This document shows, piece by piece, positions 54,818-64,000 of a stretch of DNA of 64,000 nt (its first letter is position 1; each line of letters opens with the position of its first letter). The stretch lies in NCBI RefSeq assembly GCF_003004785.1, contig NZ_PVZS01000021.1, positions 1 through 64,000 on the forward strand, given 5' to 3'. Below the pieces are notes generated by a model. The model saw only the letters and a list, made by a program, of their open reading frames with translations. It had not been told where the DNA came from and made no database searches. The position numbers and the translations under genes were made by a program. The DNA is from Alsobacter soli (GTDB lineage: Bacteria > Pseudomonadota > Alphaproteobacteria > Rhizobiales > Beijerinckiaceae).

Positions 54818-55780
54818 TTACGCGTCCATTGATGCATCCGCCGCACGAATGCGGGCCGGGCGCTTCCGCGTGCGGCCGCCCTCCCCCGCCTCCTGGCGCA
54901 TGCGGCGCTCGATGAGCGCCCGCAGGGCCGCCGCGGCGGGCGAGAGCGGCTGGCCCCGCCGCGACACGATGCCGAGCGTGCGGCTCACGCCGGGGTTGCG
55001 CAGGGTCACGGTGGCGATGCCGGGCGTGTCGGCGGCGCTGACAGCGAGCCGCGGCACGATCGCGAGCGCCACGCCCGCCGCCACCAGGCTCACGGCGCTC
55101 GCCAGGTGCTGGACCTCGTAGCGCCACGTCATCTGCTCGCGCCGCGGGCCCAGCGCATCGTCGATCAGGGCGCGGTTACCCGTCTGGGCGCTGATGCGCA
55201 CGAGCGGCGCGCCTTCCAGGTCCGACCACGCGACCACGTCGTTCCGGGCGAGCGGGTGGTCCTTCGGGCAGGCGAGCACGAAGGGCTCCTTGAAGAGGGG
55301 CTCGATCTCCAGGTCCCACCGGTTGGCGGACACGATGGAGAGCCCGAACTCCGCCTGGCCCGACTGGACCAGTTCGGCGATGGTTCCGGCAGAATTGTCG
55401 TGCACCCGCACCGAGACCTGAGGATGCTCCGCCGCGAAGTCCTTCAGCACGCGGGACAGGTAGTGCACCGCCAGGGTTGGGAGGCAGGCGATCTCGAGGC
55501 GCTCCTGCCGGGCCTTTCCCTGGCGGCGCAGGTCCTCGAACGAGGCCTGCAGGTCCTCGATGAGCCGCCGCGCCTTGGGCAGGAGCTCCACCCCCGCGGG
55601 CGTCAACGATACGGAGCGCGTGGTGCGGGCCAGCAGCTTCAGGCCGAGGTCGTCCTCCAGCTTCTTCAGCCGGTGGCTCAGCGCCGTCTGCGACAGGTTG
55701 AGATGCGCCGCCGCACGGTTGAAGCTGCCCCGGTCGCCGATGCTGACGAAGGCTTCGAGCCCCAGATAATCGATGCGCAT
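54818..55780 (-). CDS. LysR-family transcriptional regulator
   Basis: A 320-residue regulator. N-terminal winged helix: YLGLEAFVSIGDRGSFNRAAAHLNLSQTALSHRLKKLEDDLGLKLLAR. The effector-binding domain begins near residue 90 (LEIACLPTLAVHYLSRVL). AGGAGG precedes the ATG at 55780. It is divergent from the second VOC gene over about 125 bases (55781-55905), the usual arrangement for a LysR gene controlling its neighbour. I infer that it responds to an aromatic-ring metabolite and controls the galB side as well. Confidence 0.93.
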   Translation of the reverse strand: MRIDYLGLEAFVSIGDRGSFNRAAAHLNLSQTALSHRLKKLEDDLGLKLLARTTRSVSLTPAGVELLPKARRLIEDLQASFEDLRRQGKARQERLEIACLPTLAVHYLSRVLKDFAAEHPQVSVRVHDNSAGTIAELVQSGQAEFGLSIVSANRWDLEIEPLFKEPFVLACPKDHPLARNDVVAWSDLEGAPLVRISAQTGNRALIDDALGPRREQMTWRYEVQHLASAVSLVAAGVALAIVPRLAVSAADTPGIATVTLRNPGVSRTLGIVSRRGQPLSPAAAALRALIERRMRQEAGEGGRTRKRPARIRAADASMDA

Positions 55781-55905
55781 GGACGCCTCCTTGGCGCCCA
55801 TTGTTGCGCCGTTCTCATCAATCTCCGCAAACTTCCGATTTGATTCAAGGCTGGACCGGAGGCCATCTGCCCGACACAGCCGCCAGAAGCGCCCGAGGGA
55901 ACGCC

Positions 55906-56862
55906 ATGCCCGCCGCGACCGAGCCCTGCCGCGACCTCGCCCACCTGGGCCATGTCGAGATGTACACGCCGAAGCCGGAGGAGAGCCTGCGGTTCTTCGT
56001 GGACATCCTCGGCCTCACGGAGAGCGGCCGCGAGGGCGACAGCGTCTACCTGCGCGGCTGGGACGACTACGAGTTTCACACGCTGAAGCTCACCGCCTGC
56101 ACCACCTCGGGCGTCGGCCACGTGGCGTTCCGCACGGTGAGCGAGCAGGCGCTCGAGCGCCGGGTGGCCGAGCTCGAGTCCATGGGCCGCGGCCTCGGCT
56201 GGACCGATGGCGACCTCGGCCATGGCCGGAGCTTCCGGGCCCGCAGCCCGGACGGACACGTCTTCGAGCTCTATTACGACACCCGCTGGTACGAGGCGCC
56301 GGACCACCTGAAGCCGGCCCTCAAGAACCAGGCGATGCGCTACCCCGCCCGCGGCTGCAACGCGCGGCGCCTGGACCACCTGAACCTGCTGGTCGCTGAC
56401 GTCTCAGCCACGCGCGAGTTCCTGGCTCAGGGATTCGGCATGCGCGTCACGGAGCAGATCATCCTGGACAGCGGCGTGGAGGCCGGGGCCTGGATGACCT
56501 GCACCAACAAGACCTACGACATCGCCTTCACCCGGGACAACACGGGCTCTTCCGGGCGCTTCCACCACATCACCTATGCGGTGGACTCCCGCGAAGACAT
56601 CCTGCGCGCCGCCGACATCTTCCTGGAGAACGGAGTCTTCATCGAGACCGGCCCGCACAAGCACGCCGTGCAGCAGACCTTCTTCCTTTACGTCTGGGAG
56701 CCTGGAGGCAACCGGGTCGAACTCGCCAACGCAGGCGCCCGATTGATGCTCGCGCCCGACTGGACGCCGATCGTCTGGACGGAGGCCGAGCGCAAGAAGG
56801 GCCAGGCCTGGGGACTGCAGACCGTGCCCTCGTTCCACACCCACGGCACCCCGCCGGTGTGA
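55906..56862 (+). CDS. Extradiol dioxygenase of the catechol 2,3-dioxygenase type
   Basis: A 318-residue two-domain VOC enzyme. The C-terminal domain has all three iron ligands: His158 in RRLDHLNLLV, His220 or 221 in RFHHITYAV, and Glu272 in GNRVELANAG. The N-terminal domain (HLGHVEMYTPKPEESLRFFVDILGLTES) is the non-catalytic half. It opens the ring of a catechol next to its hydroxyls. The frame runs further upstream to 55801, but the ATG at 55906 gives the family start. It is divergent from the LysR gene and followed by an MFS exporter. Confidence 0.9.
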   Translation: MPAATEPCRDLAHLGHVEMYTPKPEESLRFFVDILGLTESGREGDSVYLRGWDDYEFHTLKLTACTTSGVGHVAFRTVSEQALERRVAELESMGRGLGWTDGDLGHGRSFRARSPDGHVFELYYDTRWYEAPDHLKPALKNQAMRYPARGCNARRLDHLNLLVADVSATREFLAQGFGMRVTEQIILDSGVEAGAWMTCTNKTYDIAFTRDNTGSSGRFHHITYAVDSREDILRAADIFLENGVFIETGPHKHAVQQTFFLYVWEPGGNRVELANAGARLMLAPDWTPIVWTEAERKKGQAWGLQTVPSFHTHGTPPV

Positions 56863-56961
56863 TCCGCGCAGCCCCGCCCCCCGTCGCCCGGGGTTCGCAG
56901 CGCGGGGCGATGGGCGTACAAGGGCGGCTCGCCGTCCCTCCCCCGTGCGCCGAGATCCATC

Positions 56962-58221
56962 GTGAAACCCGTTCAGAACCTGTCGGGAAGCCCCCATCCC
57001 GGCATGGGCTTCAAGGAATTCGTGGCCCTGGTGGCCGCCATGATGGCGACCAACGCCCTGGCGGTCGACTCCATGCTGCCGGCGCTGCCTTCGATCGGCG
57101 AGAGCCTGGCCATCGATACCGCAAACCAGCGGCAGTGGATCGTCACCGCCTACCTGCTCGGCTTCGGGGTCGCGCAGCTCGTTTACGGCACCTTCGGCGA
57201 CCGCTATGGCCGCAAGCCGGTGCTGCTGTTCGGCTTCGCCGTCTATGTGCTGGCCGCCGCGGCCTGCGCCTTCGCGCCGACATTCGGGGTGATGCTGGCG
57301 GCCCGCGTCGTCCAGGGCGTCGGCGCCGCGGCGACGCGGGTGCTCTCCGTATCAGTCGTGCGCGACTGCTACGCCGGGCGGCAAATGGCGCGCGTGATGT
57401 CGCTCGCCTTCCTGGTCTTCCTGGGGGTGCCGATCATCGCGCCATCTGTCGGCCAGGTCATCGTCTGGTTCGCCCCGTGGCGGTGGATTTTCGGCGTGCT
57501 CGGGCTTTTCGGCGTGGCCATCGGGATCTGGACGGCCTTGCGGCTGCCGGAGACCCTGCGCCCTGAGAACCGCCTCCCGATCTCCGTCGCCGGCGTGACC
57601 GGGGCGCTCCGGGTGATCGTGACGAGCCGGACCGCGATGGGCTACTTCGCGGCGATGACCTTCGTGCTGGGAGGCCTGTTCGGCTTCATCAACTCGGCCC
57701 AGCAGGTCTTCGCGGACGCCTTCCATGCGCCGCACCTGTTCACGACCATCTTCGCGCTGGTGGCGGTGTTCATCGCCATCGCGTCGCTGGTGAATGCCCG
57801 CATCGTGGGCCGCCTCGGCAGCCGGCGCGTCTCGCACGCCGCCCTGCTGGGCTATATCGCCTTCACGACGATCCACGCCGCCGTGGCGCTCAGCGGTTAC
57901 GAGACGATCTGGACCTTCGCGGTCCTGCAGTCTGGCACGATGTTCTGCTTCGGCATGGTCGGCCCCAATTTCGGGGCCATGGCGATGGAGCCGCTCGGGC
58001 ACGTCGCCGGAACGGCCTCCTCCGTGCAGGGCTTCATCACCACGATAGGCGGCGCCCTGATCGGCTTCTATATCGGCCAGCACTTCGACGGGACCGTCGC
58101 GCCGATCACCATCGGCTTCTCCGCCTGCGGATGCGCGGCGCTCGTCTGCGTGCTGTGGGCAGAAGGCGGGCGGCTGTTCAAGGCGCGGGCTGAAAAGGGA
58201 TCCCGCACCTCTTCATCCTGA
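56962..58221 (+). CDS. MFS drug-efflux protein (Bcr/CflA type)
   Basis: A 419-residue inner-membrane antiporter with 12 helices. Seen: NALAVDSMLPALPSIGESL in helix one, the loop motif GTFGDRYGRKPVLLFG between helices two and three, VVQGVGAAATRVLSVSVVRDCYAGRQ after helix four (the motif B/antiporter C-like region), and PLGHVAGTASSVQGFITTIGGALIG late in the chain. It follows the dioxygenase gene by about 100 bases on the same strand, so it might export an aromatic compound; the usual annotation is multidrug efflux. Confidence 0.9.
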   Translation: MKPVQNLSGSPHPGMGFKEFVALVAAMMATNALAVDSMLPALPSIGESLAIDTANQRQWIVTAYLLGFGVAQLVYGTFGDRYGRKPVLLFGFAVYVLAAAACAFAPTFGVMLAARVVQGVGAAATRVLSVSVVRDCYAGRQMARVMSLAFLVFLGVPIIAPSVGQVIVWFAPWRWIFGVLGLFGVAIGIWTALRLPETLRPENRLPISVAGVTGALRVIVTSRTAMGYFAAMTFVLGGLFGFINSAQQVFADAFHAPHLFTTIFALVAVFIAIASLVNARIVGRLGSRRVSHAALLGYIAFTTIHAAVALSGYETIWTFAVLQSGTMFCFGMVGPNFGAMAMEPLGHVAGTASSVQGFITTIGGALIGFYIGQHFDGTVAPITIGFSACGCAALVCVLWAEGGRLFKARAEKGSRTSSS

Positions 58222-58244
58222 CGACGGGAGAAAGCTTTGCTCGG

Positions 58245-58330
58245 CCGTCCTTGCGAGGAGCCAGCGACGAAGCAATCCAGAAGATTAGCCAAAGCCGGCT
58301 GGATTGCTTCGCTGCGCTCGCAATGACGGG
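58245..58330. repeat. Dispersed palindromic repeat, copy B
   Basis: Large imperfect palindrome: CCGTCCTTGCGAG (58245-58257) pairs with CTCGCAATGACGG near 58330, and CGAAGCAATCCAG (58268-58280) pairs exactly with CTGGATTGCTTCG (58299-58311). The left arm also matches copy A at 51393. It is in the gap between the converging MFS and mucR genes. The wording TTGCTTCGCTGCGCTCGCAATGAC is, to my memory, common in alphaproteobacterial intergenic DNA. Confidence 0.65.
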
Positions 58331-58462
58331 TGAACTGGAGAGGCCTCGCGCGCACCGGAATGCCTCGCCCACGCGCCCGAACTTCTGCTGCCCGGATATG
58401 ACGATCCGGGAGCTCTCCCATGGCCAGGCGGCCGGCGCTTGGCGCGCCGGCGCGGCGGTCGA

Positions 58463-58933
58463 TCAGGCCTCGGCCTTGGCGCGGCGGCCCTTGCGGGCGG
58501 GAGCCTTCTCCTCTTCCGGCTTCCGCCGGTCGAGACCCAGGCCCATGTTGCGCGCCAGCGCTGAACGCGCCGCGGCGTAGTTCGGGGCGACCATCGGATA
58601 GTCCTTCGGCAGGCCCCACTTGGCCCGATACTCGGCCGGGGTCATGCCGTACTTGGTCATGAGATGGCGCTTCAGCGACTTGAACGCCTTGCCGTCCTCG
58701 AGGCAAATGATCGCGTCCGGCGTGATCGACTTCTTGACCGGAACGGCCGGCTTCAGCTCAACCGGCGCTTCCTCGACCTTGCCTGTCGACACGTTCTGGA
58801 TCGCCGTATTGACCGAGTTGATCAGGTTGGCGATCTCGCCCGCGGGCAGCGTGTTGTTCGACAAGTAGGCCGAAACGATGTCGGCGACCAAGTCGAGCCT
58901 GTTATTGGTGTCGTCGGACACTGTGCTCTCCAT
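58463..58933 (-). CDS. mucR: MucR/Ros-type transcriptional regulator lacking the last zinc ligand
   Basis: A 156-residue regulator of the Ros/MucR family, which controls exopolysaccharide, motility and virulence genes. It has the N-terminal helical part (LVADIVSAYLSNNTLPAGEIANLINSV) and the prokaryotic zinc-finger domain CLEDGKAFKSLKRHLMTKYGMTP, then EYRAKWGLPKDYPMVAPNYAAARS, as in the family. In Ros the metal is held by Cys, Cys/Asp, His, His. Here Cys77, Asp80 and His90 are kept but the second His position is Tyr95. The C-terminus is Lys/Arg-rich. About 250 bases of promoter region lie upstream with a CCCTCGT/ACGAGGG inverted repeat. Confidence 0.9.
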   Translation of the reverse strand: MESTVSDDTNNRLDLVADIVSAYLSNNTLPAGEIANLINSVNTAIQNVSTGKVEEAPVELKPAVPVKKSITPDAIICLEDGKAFKSLKRHLMTKYGMTPAEYRAKWGLPKDYPMVAPNYAAARSALARNMGLGLDRRKPEEEKAPARKGRRAKAEA

Positions 58934-59181
58934 TGTTGAGAGCGCTCATATAGGACGACTTCAAGTAGATGAACAGAGCCAACATGCTAGTGATCGTCTA
59001 AAAGCGTGCAAAATTTCGCGCCCTCGTACGAACCCTTATGACGAGGGAAGGCATTCGCAGCAAGCATGAAGGGCGCCCCTGAGTTAACGAAAGAGGAGTG
59101 ACGGGTCGAGCACGGCTCGATAACAAGCCGTCGACAGCGCAAAACGCTGAAACAGGGGCGTCTCACATCGCCGCCGAAGAA

Positions 59182-62100
59182 TCAGGCCGCACCGCGCTTG
59201 CTACGGCGCATTCTCCGCCTGGCGACCGCGTCGTTGGTCCGCTCGCGCATCGTCTGGAAGGCCACGTAGAGCGGGGGAATGAACAGGATTCCGACAATGG
59301 TGGCGGCCAGCATGCCGCCCCACACGGTCGTGCCGATCGCCCGGCGGCTGCCGGCGCCGGCGCCCGTCGCGAACACCAAGGGAATCACGCCCAGGATGAA
59401 GGCGAAGGCCGTCATCAGCACGGGCCGGAAGCGCTGCTCGGCTCCCAGCACCGCGGCTTCCACGATGCCCCTGCCCGCTTCACGCTGCTCCTTGGCGAAC
59501 TCCACGATCAGGATGGCGTTCTTCGCGGCCAGGCCGACCAGCAGCACGAGGCCGATCTGGGCGTAGACGTTGTAGTCGATGCGCGCGATCCAGAGCGCGC
59601 CAACGGCGCCCACTGCTGCGAAGATCACCGACACGATGACCGAGAGCGGCGTCGTCCAGCTTTCGTACTGGGCGACCAGGAACAGATACGCGAACAGCAC
59701 GGAAAGCGTGTAGATGATCCAGGTCTGGCCCCCCGCCTGGATCTCCTGCAGCGACAGGCCCGACCACTCGAAGCCGTAGCCCTGCGGCAACTGCGTGCGG
59801 GCCAGCTGGTCCATGGCCGTGAGCGCCTCGCCCGAGCTGCGACCCGGCTTGGCCGAGCCGTTGACCGTGACGGACGGGAACAGGTTGAAGCGGGTCACCG
59901 ACTGCGGCCCGAGCACGGTCGAGGTCGTGATCAGGCTGCGCAGCGGCACCATGGCCCCCTTGGAGGAGCGCACATAAAGACGGTCGATCTGGTCGACCCG
60001 GTCGCGGAACTCCGCTTGATCCTGCACCTTCACCTGAAAGACGCGGCTGAACAGGTTGAAGTCGTTGACATACTGCGAGCCGAGGTGAGCCTGGAGCGTG
60101 CGGAAGATGTCGCCCACGGCCACGTTCAGCAGCTCGCTCTTGGTCCGGTCCACATTGACGAGAATCTGCGGCACGCCCGCCGTAAAGGTCGTGTAGGCGC
60201 GCCCGATCGCGTCGTTCTGGTTGGCCCGAAGAATCAGGCCGCCGGCAGCGGAGGCCAGTTCCTGGGGCGATTGCCCGGCGAGCGCCTCGACCCGCATGTC
60301 GAAGCCGCCGCTGGCGCCCAGGCCCGAGATCGCGGGCGGGTTGAAGGCGATCACCGTGGCCGACGGGATGGCCGCGAGCTGCGCGCTCACCCGTCCGATC
60401 AGCGCCTGCGCGGTCTGGTCCGCGCCCTTGCGCTCGCCCCACGGCTTCAGCACCGCGATGGCGAGCGCCGCGTTCGGCGCCTGGCCGCCCAGGAGGCTGA
60501 AGCCCGCCACCGTGATGACGTTGGCGACGCCCTCCTGCTTGCGCAAAGTCTCGCGCACCTCGTTGACCACGGCCTGGGTCCGGTTGAGGGACGCGGCGTC
60601 GGGCAGCTGGACATTGAGGAAGAAATAGCCCTGGTCCTCGTCAGGCAGGAACCCGGTCGGCAGCACCCGCAAGGCGCCGTAGGTCGCGGCGCCGGCCAGG
60701 ACCACGCAGGCGATCGCCACGACCAGCCTGCGCGACAGCCAACCCACCGCCCCGCCATAGCCCGAGCGCGTCCGGTCCAGCGCGCGGTTGAACAGGCCCA
60801 GCAGGCCGCGGCGGGAGTGCGCGGGCTTGTGCAGGAAGAGGGCGCAGAGCGCCGGGCTCAGCGTCAGCGCGTTCACGCCGGAGAGCAGAACCGACGCCAC
60901 GATGGTGACCGCGAACTGCCGGTAGAGCTGGCCGGTGATGCCGGGCAGGAAGGCGACAGGCGTGAACACCGCCGCCAGGACCAGCGTGGTGGCGATCACC
61001 GGGCCGGTGATCTGCTCCATGGCCCGGCTGGTCGCCTCCGGGCCGCTGAGCTCGGGATGCTCCTCGAGATTCCGCTGCACGTTTTCCACGACCACGATGG
61101 AGTCGTCGACCACCAGCGTGATCGCCAGCACAATGGCGAACAGCGAGATCGTATTGGCCGAGTAGCCCATCGCCAGCAGGACGGCGAAGACGCCGATCAG
61201 CGACACCGGGATGGTGAGCATCGGGACCAGCGTCGCGCGCCAGTCCTGCAGGAACACGTAGACGACCGCCACCACCAGCACGAAGGTGATGACCAGCGTC
61301 AGGATGATCTCCTCGATGGTGGCCGACACGAAGGCAGTCGTGTCGAAGGTGTTGGAGTAGGCCAGGTCTTCGGGGAAGCGCTGGGACAGCCGCTCGAGCT
61401 GCGCGCGCACACCCTTGGCCACGTTGAGCGCGTTGGCTCCCGGGGCCTGGTAGACGACCACGAAGGCGGACGGCGCGCCGTTCAGCTGTGCCTGGGAATC
61501 GTAGGTCTGCGCGCCGAGTTCCACGGTGGCGACGTCCCTCACCCGCACCACGGCGCCGAGCGGGTTCGTGCGGATGATGACGTTCTCGAATTCCTTCACA
61601 TCCTGCAGTCGCCCTCGCGCCAGGATGGTGAGTTGCTGCTGCTGGTCCTTGCCGATGGGCGCGGAGCCGATCTGTCCGGCGGAGGCCTGGAGGTTCTGCT
61701 GCTGGATGGCGGTGACGATGTCCGCGGCCGTGATGCCCAGCGCGTTCATGCGGTCCGGGTTCATCCAGATCCGCATGCTGTAGTCAAGGCCGCCCAGCAC
61801 CTGGGCGTCGCCCACGCCGGGCACGCGCGCGAGCGCGTCGCGGATGTTGATGGCGGCGTAGTTGCTGATGAAGATTGCGTCGTGCGTGCCCTTGGGCGAG
61901 TAGATGTTGACGCCCAGCAGCATGTTGGACGAGCGCTTGCGCACCGTGACGCCCTGGGCGATCACCGCCGCGGGCAGGCGCGAGGTCGCCAGCGAGACGC
62001 GGTTCTGCACGTTCACGGCGGCGATGTCGGAATTCGTCCCCACCGCGAAGGTCACGGTCAGGGTATAGCTGCCGGTGTTGGTGCTGGTGCTCTCCATGTA

Positions 62101-62334
62101 GAGCATGTTCTCGACGCCGTTGACCTGCGCCTCGATGGGCGCGGCCACCGTGTTGGCGAGATCCTCAGCGCTCGCGCCGGGATAGGACGCCGTGACCTGC
62201 ACCTGCGGCGGGGTGATCTCGGGAAACTGGGCGACGGGGATCGCCAGCATGGCGAGCAAGCCCGCCAGCGTGATCACAATGGAAATGACGATCGCGAATT
62301 TCGGCCGCGAGATGAAGAATTGCGGGAAGCTCAC
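59182..62334 (-). CDS. RND efflux permease (AcrB/MexB type)
   Basis: A 1050-residue inner-membrane proton/drug antiporter. Seen: [20 protein letters not shown] at the start, [38 protein letters not shown] in the porter domain, the proton-relay Asp pair in [16 protein letters not shown] (helix four), the Lys of helix ten in [15 protein letters not shown], and [27 protein letters not shown]. The HAE1 group fits best. It overlaps the adaptor gene by four bases. No outer-membrane channel gene is seen, so TolC-like protein must come from elsewhere. Confidence 0.95.
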   Translation of the reverse strand: MSFPQFFISRPKFAIVISIVITLAGLLAMLAIPVAQFPEITPPQVQVTASYPGASAEDLANTVAAPIEAQVNGVENMLYMESTSTNTGSYTLTVTFAVGTNSDIAAVNVQNRVSLATSRLPAAVIAQGVTVRKRSSNMLLGVNIYSPKGTHDAIFISNYAAINIRDALARVPGVGDAQVLGGLDYSMRIWMNPDRMNALGITAADIVTAIQQQNLQASAGQIGSAPIGKDQQQQLTILARGRLQDVKEFENVIIRTNPLGAVVRVRDVATVELGAQTYDSQAQLNGAPSAFVVVYQAPGANALNVAKGVRAQLERLSQRFPEDLAYSNTFDTTAFVSATIEEIILTLVITFVLVVAVVYVFLQDWRATLVPMLTIPVSLIGVFAVLLAMGYSANTISLFAIVLAITLVVDDSIVVVENVQRNLEEHPELSGPEATSRAMEQITGPVIATTLVLAAVFTPVAFLPGITGQLYRQFAVTIVASVLLSGVNALTLSPALCALFLHKPAHSRRGLLGLFNRALDRTRSGYGGAVGWLSRRLVVAIACVVLAGAATYGALRVLPTGFLPDEDQGYFFLNVQLPDAASLNRTQAVVNEVRETLRKQEGVANVITVAGFSLLGGQAPNAALAIAVLKPWGERKGADQTAQALIGRVSAQLAAIPSATVIAFNPPAISGLGASGGFDMRVEALAGQSPQELASAAGGLILRANQNDAIGRAYTTFTAGVPQILVNVDRTKSELLNVAVGDIFRTLQAHLGSQYVNDFNLFSRVFQVKVQDQAEFRDRVDQIDRLYVRSSKGAMVPLRSLITTSTVLGPQSVTRFNLFPSVTVNGSAKPGRSSGEALTAMDQLARTQLPQGYGFEWSGLSLQEIQAGGQTWIIYTLSVLFAYLFLVAQYESWTTPLSVIVSVIFAAVGAVGALWIARIDYNVYAQIGLVLLVGLAAKNAILIVEFAKEQREAGRGIVEAAVLGAEQRFRPVLMTAFAFILGVIPLVFATGAGAGSRRAIGTTVWGGMLAATIVGILFIPPLYVAFQTMRERTNDAVARRRMRRSKRGAA

Positions 62335-63503
62335 GGCGTCTGCCTCGCCTGACCCTGTCCCTGGCCCTGCGCCGGTTGCGCCCGCACCGGGTTGACCACC
62401 GCGCCGGGACGCACCTTCTGCAGGCCGTCCACGATGATGGTCTCGCCCGCCTTGACGCCGCGCTCTACGGCCCAGTTCTGGCCCACCTGGGTATTGGCCG
62501 TGATGGGCCGCTCCTCGACCTTGTTATCGCCGGTGACCACCAGCACCTGCTTGCCCTGCCGCGTTTCCTGCACGGCCGCGACCGGGACCACCGGCATCAC
62601 ACGCGGCTGGGCCGGGCGGACGCTGACGAAGACCGTGCCGCCGGGCAGCAACGTGGCCCTGGGATTGTCGAAAACGGCCCGGATCGGGACCGTTCCCGTA
62701 GCCGGGTCCACCTCGTTGCCGACGAATTCGATCCGGCCCTGCTTGTCGTATTGCTGACCATTGGCGAGCCGGATGGTGGGGACGAATGACGAGCGCACCT
62801 CCTTGGAGGTCGCGTCGCCCATTTCACGCTGGACGTCCTGGACGTCACGCTCGCTGACCGAGAAGACCACGCGAATGGGATCGAGTTGCACCACCCGGGC
62901 CAGCGCGCCCGAGTCGGGCCCCACGAGGTTGCCGACCGTGATGTTGGCCTTGCCGATGCGGCCGGCGATGGGCGACGAGATGGTGGTGTAGCCGAGGTTC
63001 AGCTGCGCGGTCTTGAGCTGCGCCTGCGCGGCCTCGAGCGCCGCCTTGGCGGTGTCGCGGTTGGCGACGGCGGTGTCGAGGTCCGCCTGGCTGCCCGCGT
63101 TGCGCTCGCGCAGCTCCTGCCGGCGCTGCAGATTGATCTCGGCGTTGCGCAGGGTGGCGTCGGCGCTTTCCACCTGGGCCTGGGCCTGGGCCACCACGGC
63201 CTGGTACTGGTCCGGCTCGATCCGGAACAGCGGGGCGCCCGCCTTCACGTCCTGGCCTTCCTGGAACTCGACCTTGCGCAGGAAGCCCTGAACCCGGGCG
63301 CGAATGTCCACCGCCTCGATGGCCTCGAGCCGCCCGATGAATTCGGTGCGCGGCGCCACGTCCTCGTTGCGGACGGTCTCGACCGTCACGGAGGGCGGCG
63401 GCGCGTTGGCGCCGGGCGCCTGGGCGAAGGCCGTGGCGGCCCAGGCCGTCCCGGCCGCCGCGAGGAGGAAGCGGGTAGGCGTGATCAGTCCCCGGCGCGC
63501 CAA
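62331..63503 (-). CDS. RND efflux periplasmic adaptor
   Basis: A 390-residue periplasmic membrane-fusion protein (AcrA type). It starts with a signal peptide ([23 protein letters not shown]), then the lipoyl half ([35 protein letters not shown]), an alpha-hairpin coiled coil ([25 protein letters not shown]), and the beta-barrel part ([19 protein letters not shown]). I prefer the TTG at 63503 because AGGGAG lies close ahead of it and it puts the signal peptide at the N-terminus; the frame reaches to another TTG at 63545. It precedes the permease gene. Confidence 0.92.
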   Translation of the reverse strand: MARRGLITPTRFLLAAAGTAWAATAFAQAPGANAPPPSVTVETVRNEDVAPRTEFIGRLEAIEAVDIRARVQGFLRKVEFQEGQDVKAGAPLFRIEPDQYQAVVAQAQAQVESADATLRNAEINLQRRQELRERNAGSQADLDTAVANRDTAKAALEAAQAQLKTAQLNLGYTTISSPIAGRIGKANITVGNLVGPDSGALARVVQLDPIRVVFSVSERDVQDVQREMGDATSKEVRSSFVPTIRLANGQQYDKQGRIEFVGNEVDPATGTVPIRAVFDNPRATLLPGGTVFVSVRPAQPRVMPVVPVAAVQETRQGKQVLVVTGDNKVEERPITANTQVGQNWAVERGVKAGETIIVDGLQKVRPGAVVNPVRAQPAQGQGQGQARQTP

Positions 63504-63598
63504 GTCGAGCTCCCTCGTGCGAATCGGACGGGGAACAAACGTCAATCCGGAATCGTTCCGGGCGCCGCCGGGGGCGTCCCGTCACAGACGCGCGACGG

Positions 63599-64000
63599 CT
63601 AGGGCTCGGGCGGGGTCGGCAGGTTGGCGAGCCACCAGCGCGGGCGGCCGCCCCAGCGGACGCTGACGAAATCGGGGGATTGCGAGAGGCTTGAGGAGAT
63701 CGAGTTGTCGGAGGTGGGGGACCCCAGGGAGCGCATGCCCTCGGCGAGCTCACCGGTGCTCTGCGGGGCCGCCCTTTCGCTCAGGAGCTGCCTGGCGAGT
63801 ATCCGCAAGCTGCGGCTGCGCTGCGGTCGCTCCGCGCCCGGTCCGCTCCCCTCCACCGAATGGATGGCCTCCTCCAGGGCGAGGTAGACGCGGAACTCGG
63901 AGACGTTGCGAAGCAGCTTGTCCTTGAGTTCATCCCGCAAGGCTTTCATCACGTCGAGAGGGCTTTTTTCCGGCAGGCCCGCTCCGTCAGTCAGAGACGA
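63599..64000 (-). CDS. Hypothetical protein, N-terminus cut by window edge
   Basis: The frame is open from the stop at 63599 to the right edge of the window. The readable part is LPEKSPLDVMKALRDELKDKLLRNVSEFRVYLALEEAIHSVE, then a Ser/Arg-rich stretch and a short end VRWGGRPRWWLANLPTPPEP. I do not recognise the family. The helical, charged N-terminal part looks like a real protein. A GTG-ATG pair at 63949-63952 could start a shorter version but lacks a good ribosome site, so the true start may lie beyond the edge. It is about 95 bases from the RND adaptor gene on the same strand. Confidence 0.5.
   Translation of the reverse strand, partial: SSLTDGAGLPEKSPLDVMKALRDELKDKLLRNVSEFRVYLALEEAIHSVEGSGPGAERPQRSRSLRILARQLLSERAAPQSTGELAEGMRSLGSPTSDNSISSSLSQSPDFVSVRWGGRPRWWLANLPTPPEP

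Noticed and set aside
59098-62352. Very long plus-strand frame of 1084 codons opposite the RND permease gene
   Set aside because: Its product is Arg/His/Gly/Asp-rich with no fold, while the minus-strand frame has every RND motif. High GC leaves few stops in the opposite frame.

Overview
The window looks like chromosomal DNA of a GC-rich alphaproteobacterium of the order Hyphomicrobiales (Rhizobiales). The pointers are a MucR/Ros-type regulator, a Rhizobiales-type beta-barrel porin, a BA14K-like protein, a TadG-like pilus-assembly protein, a FecR plus CHASE2-cyclase pair, and remnants of a short protein family common in Methylobacterium-like genomes. The genus cannot be fixed from the sequence. 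I see no rRNA, tRNA, CRISPR array or intact insertion sequence.

Layout. 1-2.3 kb: dTDP-rhamnose genes (rfbC, and rfbB cut by the left edge) with a LuxR-type regulator. 2.6-7.5 kb: small housekeeping, membrane and secreted proteins, a DNA-alkyl repair protein, a TadG-like protein and a BA14K-like protein. 7.6-13.7 kb: a P-type cation ATPase, then a glycine-rich secreted protein, a FecR-domain protein and a CHASE2 nucleotide cyclase. 13.7-17.9 kb: a decay zone holding a frameshifted small gene, a broken NDP-forming acyl-CoA synthetase and a broken guanidino-oxopentanoate-decarboxylase-like gene. 18.2-21.8 kb: two tandem SGNH-like surface proteins and an O-antigen ligase/polymerase. 21.8-23.1 kb: a second decay zone with a CHASE2 fragment and a collapsed FlaA1/CapD gene. 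23.1-28.6 kb: nucleotide-sugar epimerase and dehydrogenase, a capsule-synthesis protein and an acyltransferase. 28.9-45.5 kb: a long, tightly overlapping plus-strand operon for a pseudaminic-acid-type nonulosonate glycan. 45.7-51.9 kb: porin, DUF2189 protein, GlgX and a cupin. 51.9-58.2 kb: an aromatic-degradation module (GalB, DUF1932 dehydrogenase, LysR, two VOC dioxygenase-like proteins) and an MFS efflux protein. 58.4-64 kb: MucR-type regulator and an RND efflux pair.

The most coherent system is the surface-glycan locus. PseB, PseC, a fused PseG-PseH, PseI and an SpsF-type cytidylyltransferase account for CMP-activated pseudaminic acid. An ABC flippase, two GT4 glycosyltransferases and a small unassigned protein carrying the three motif blocks of bacterial sialyltransferases would assemble and export the glycan. 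An asparagine synthetase, together with the upstream TviB/TviC-like pair, suggests an amidated uronic acid. Methyltransferase, aldo/keto reductase and class III aminotransferase genes suggest further decoration. One O-acyltransferase in the operon is frameshifted. Next to this the region carries many broken genes, so the locus appears to be remodelled by gene gain and loss.
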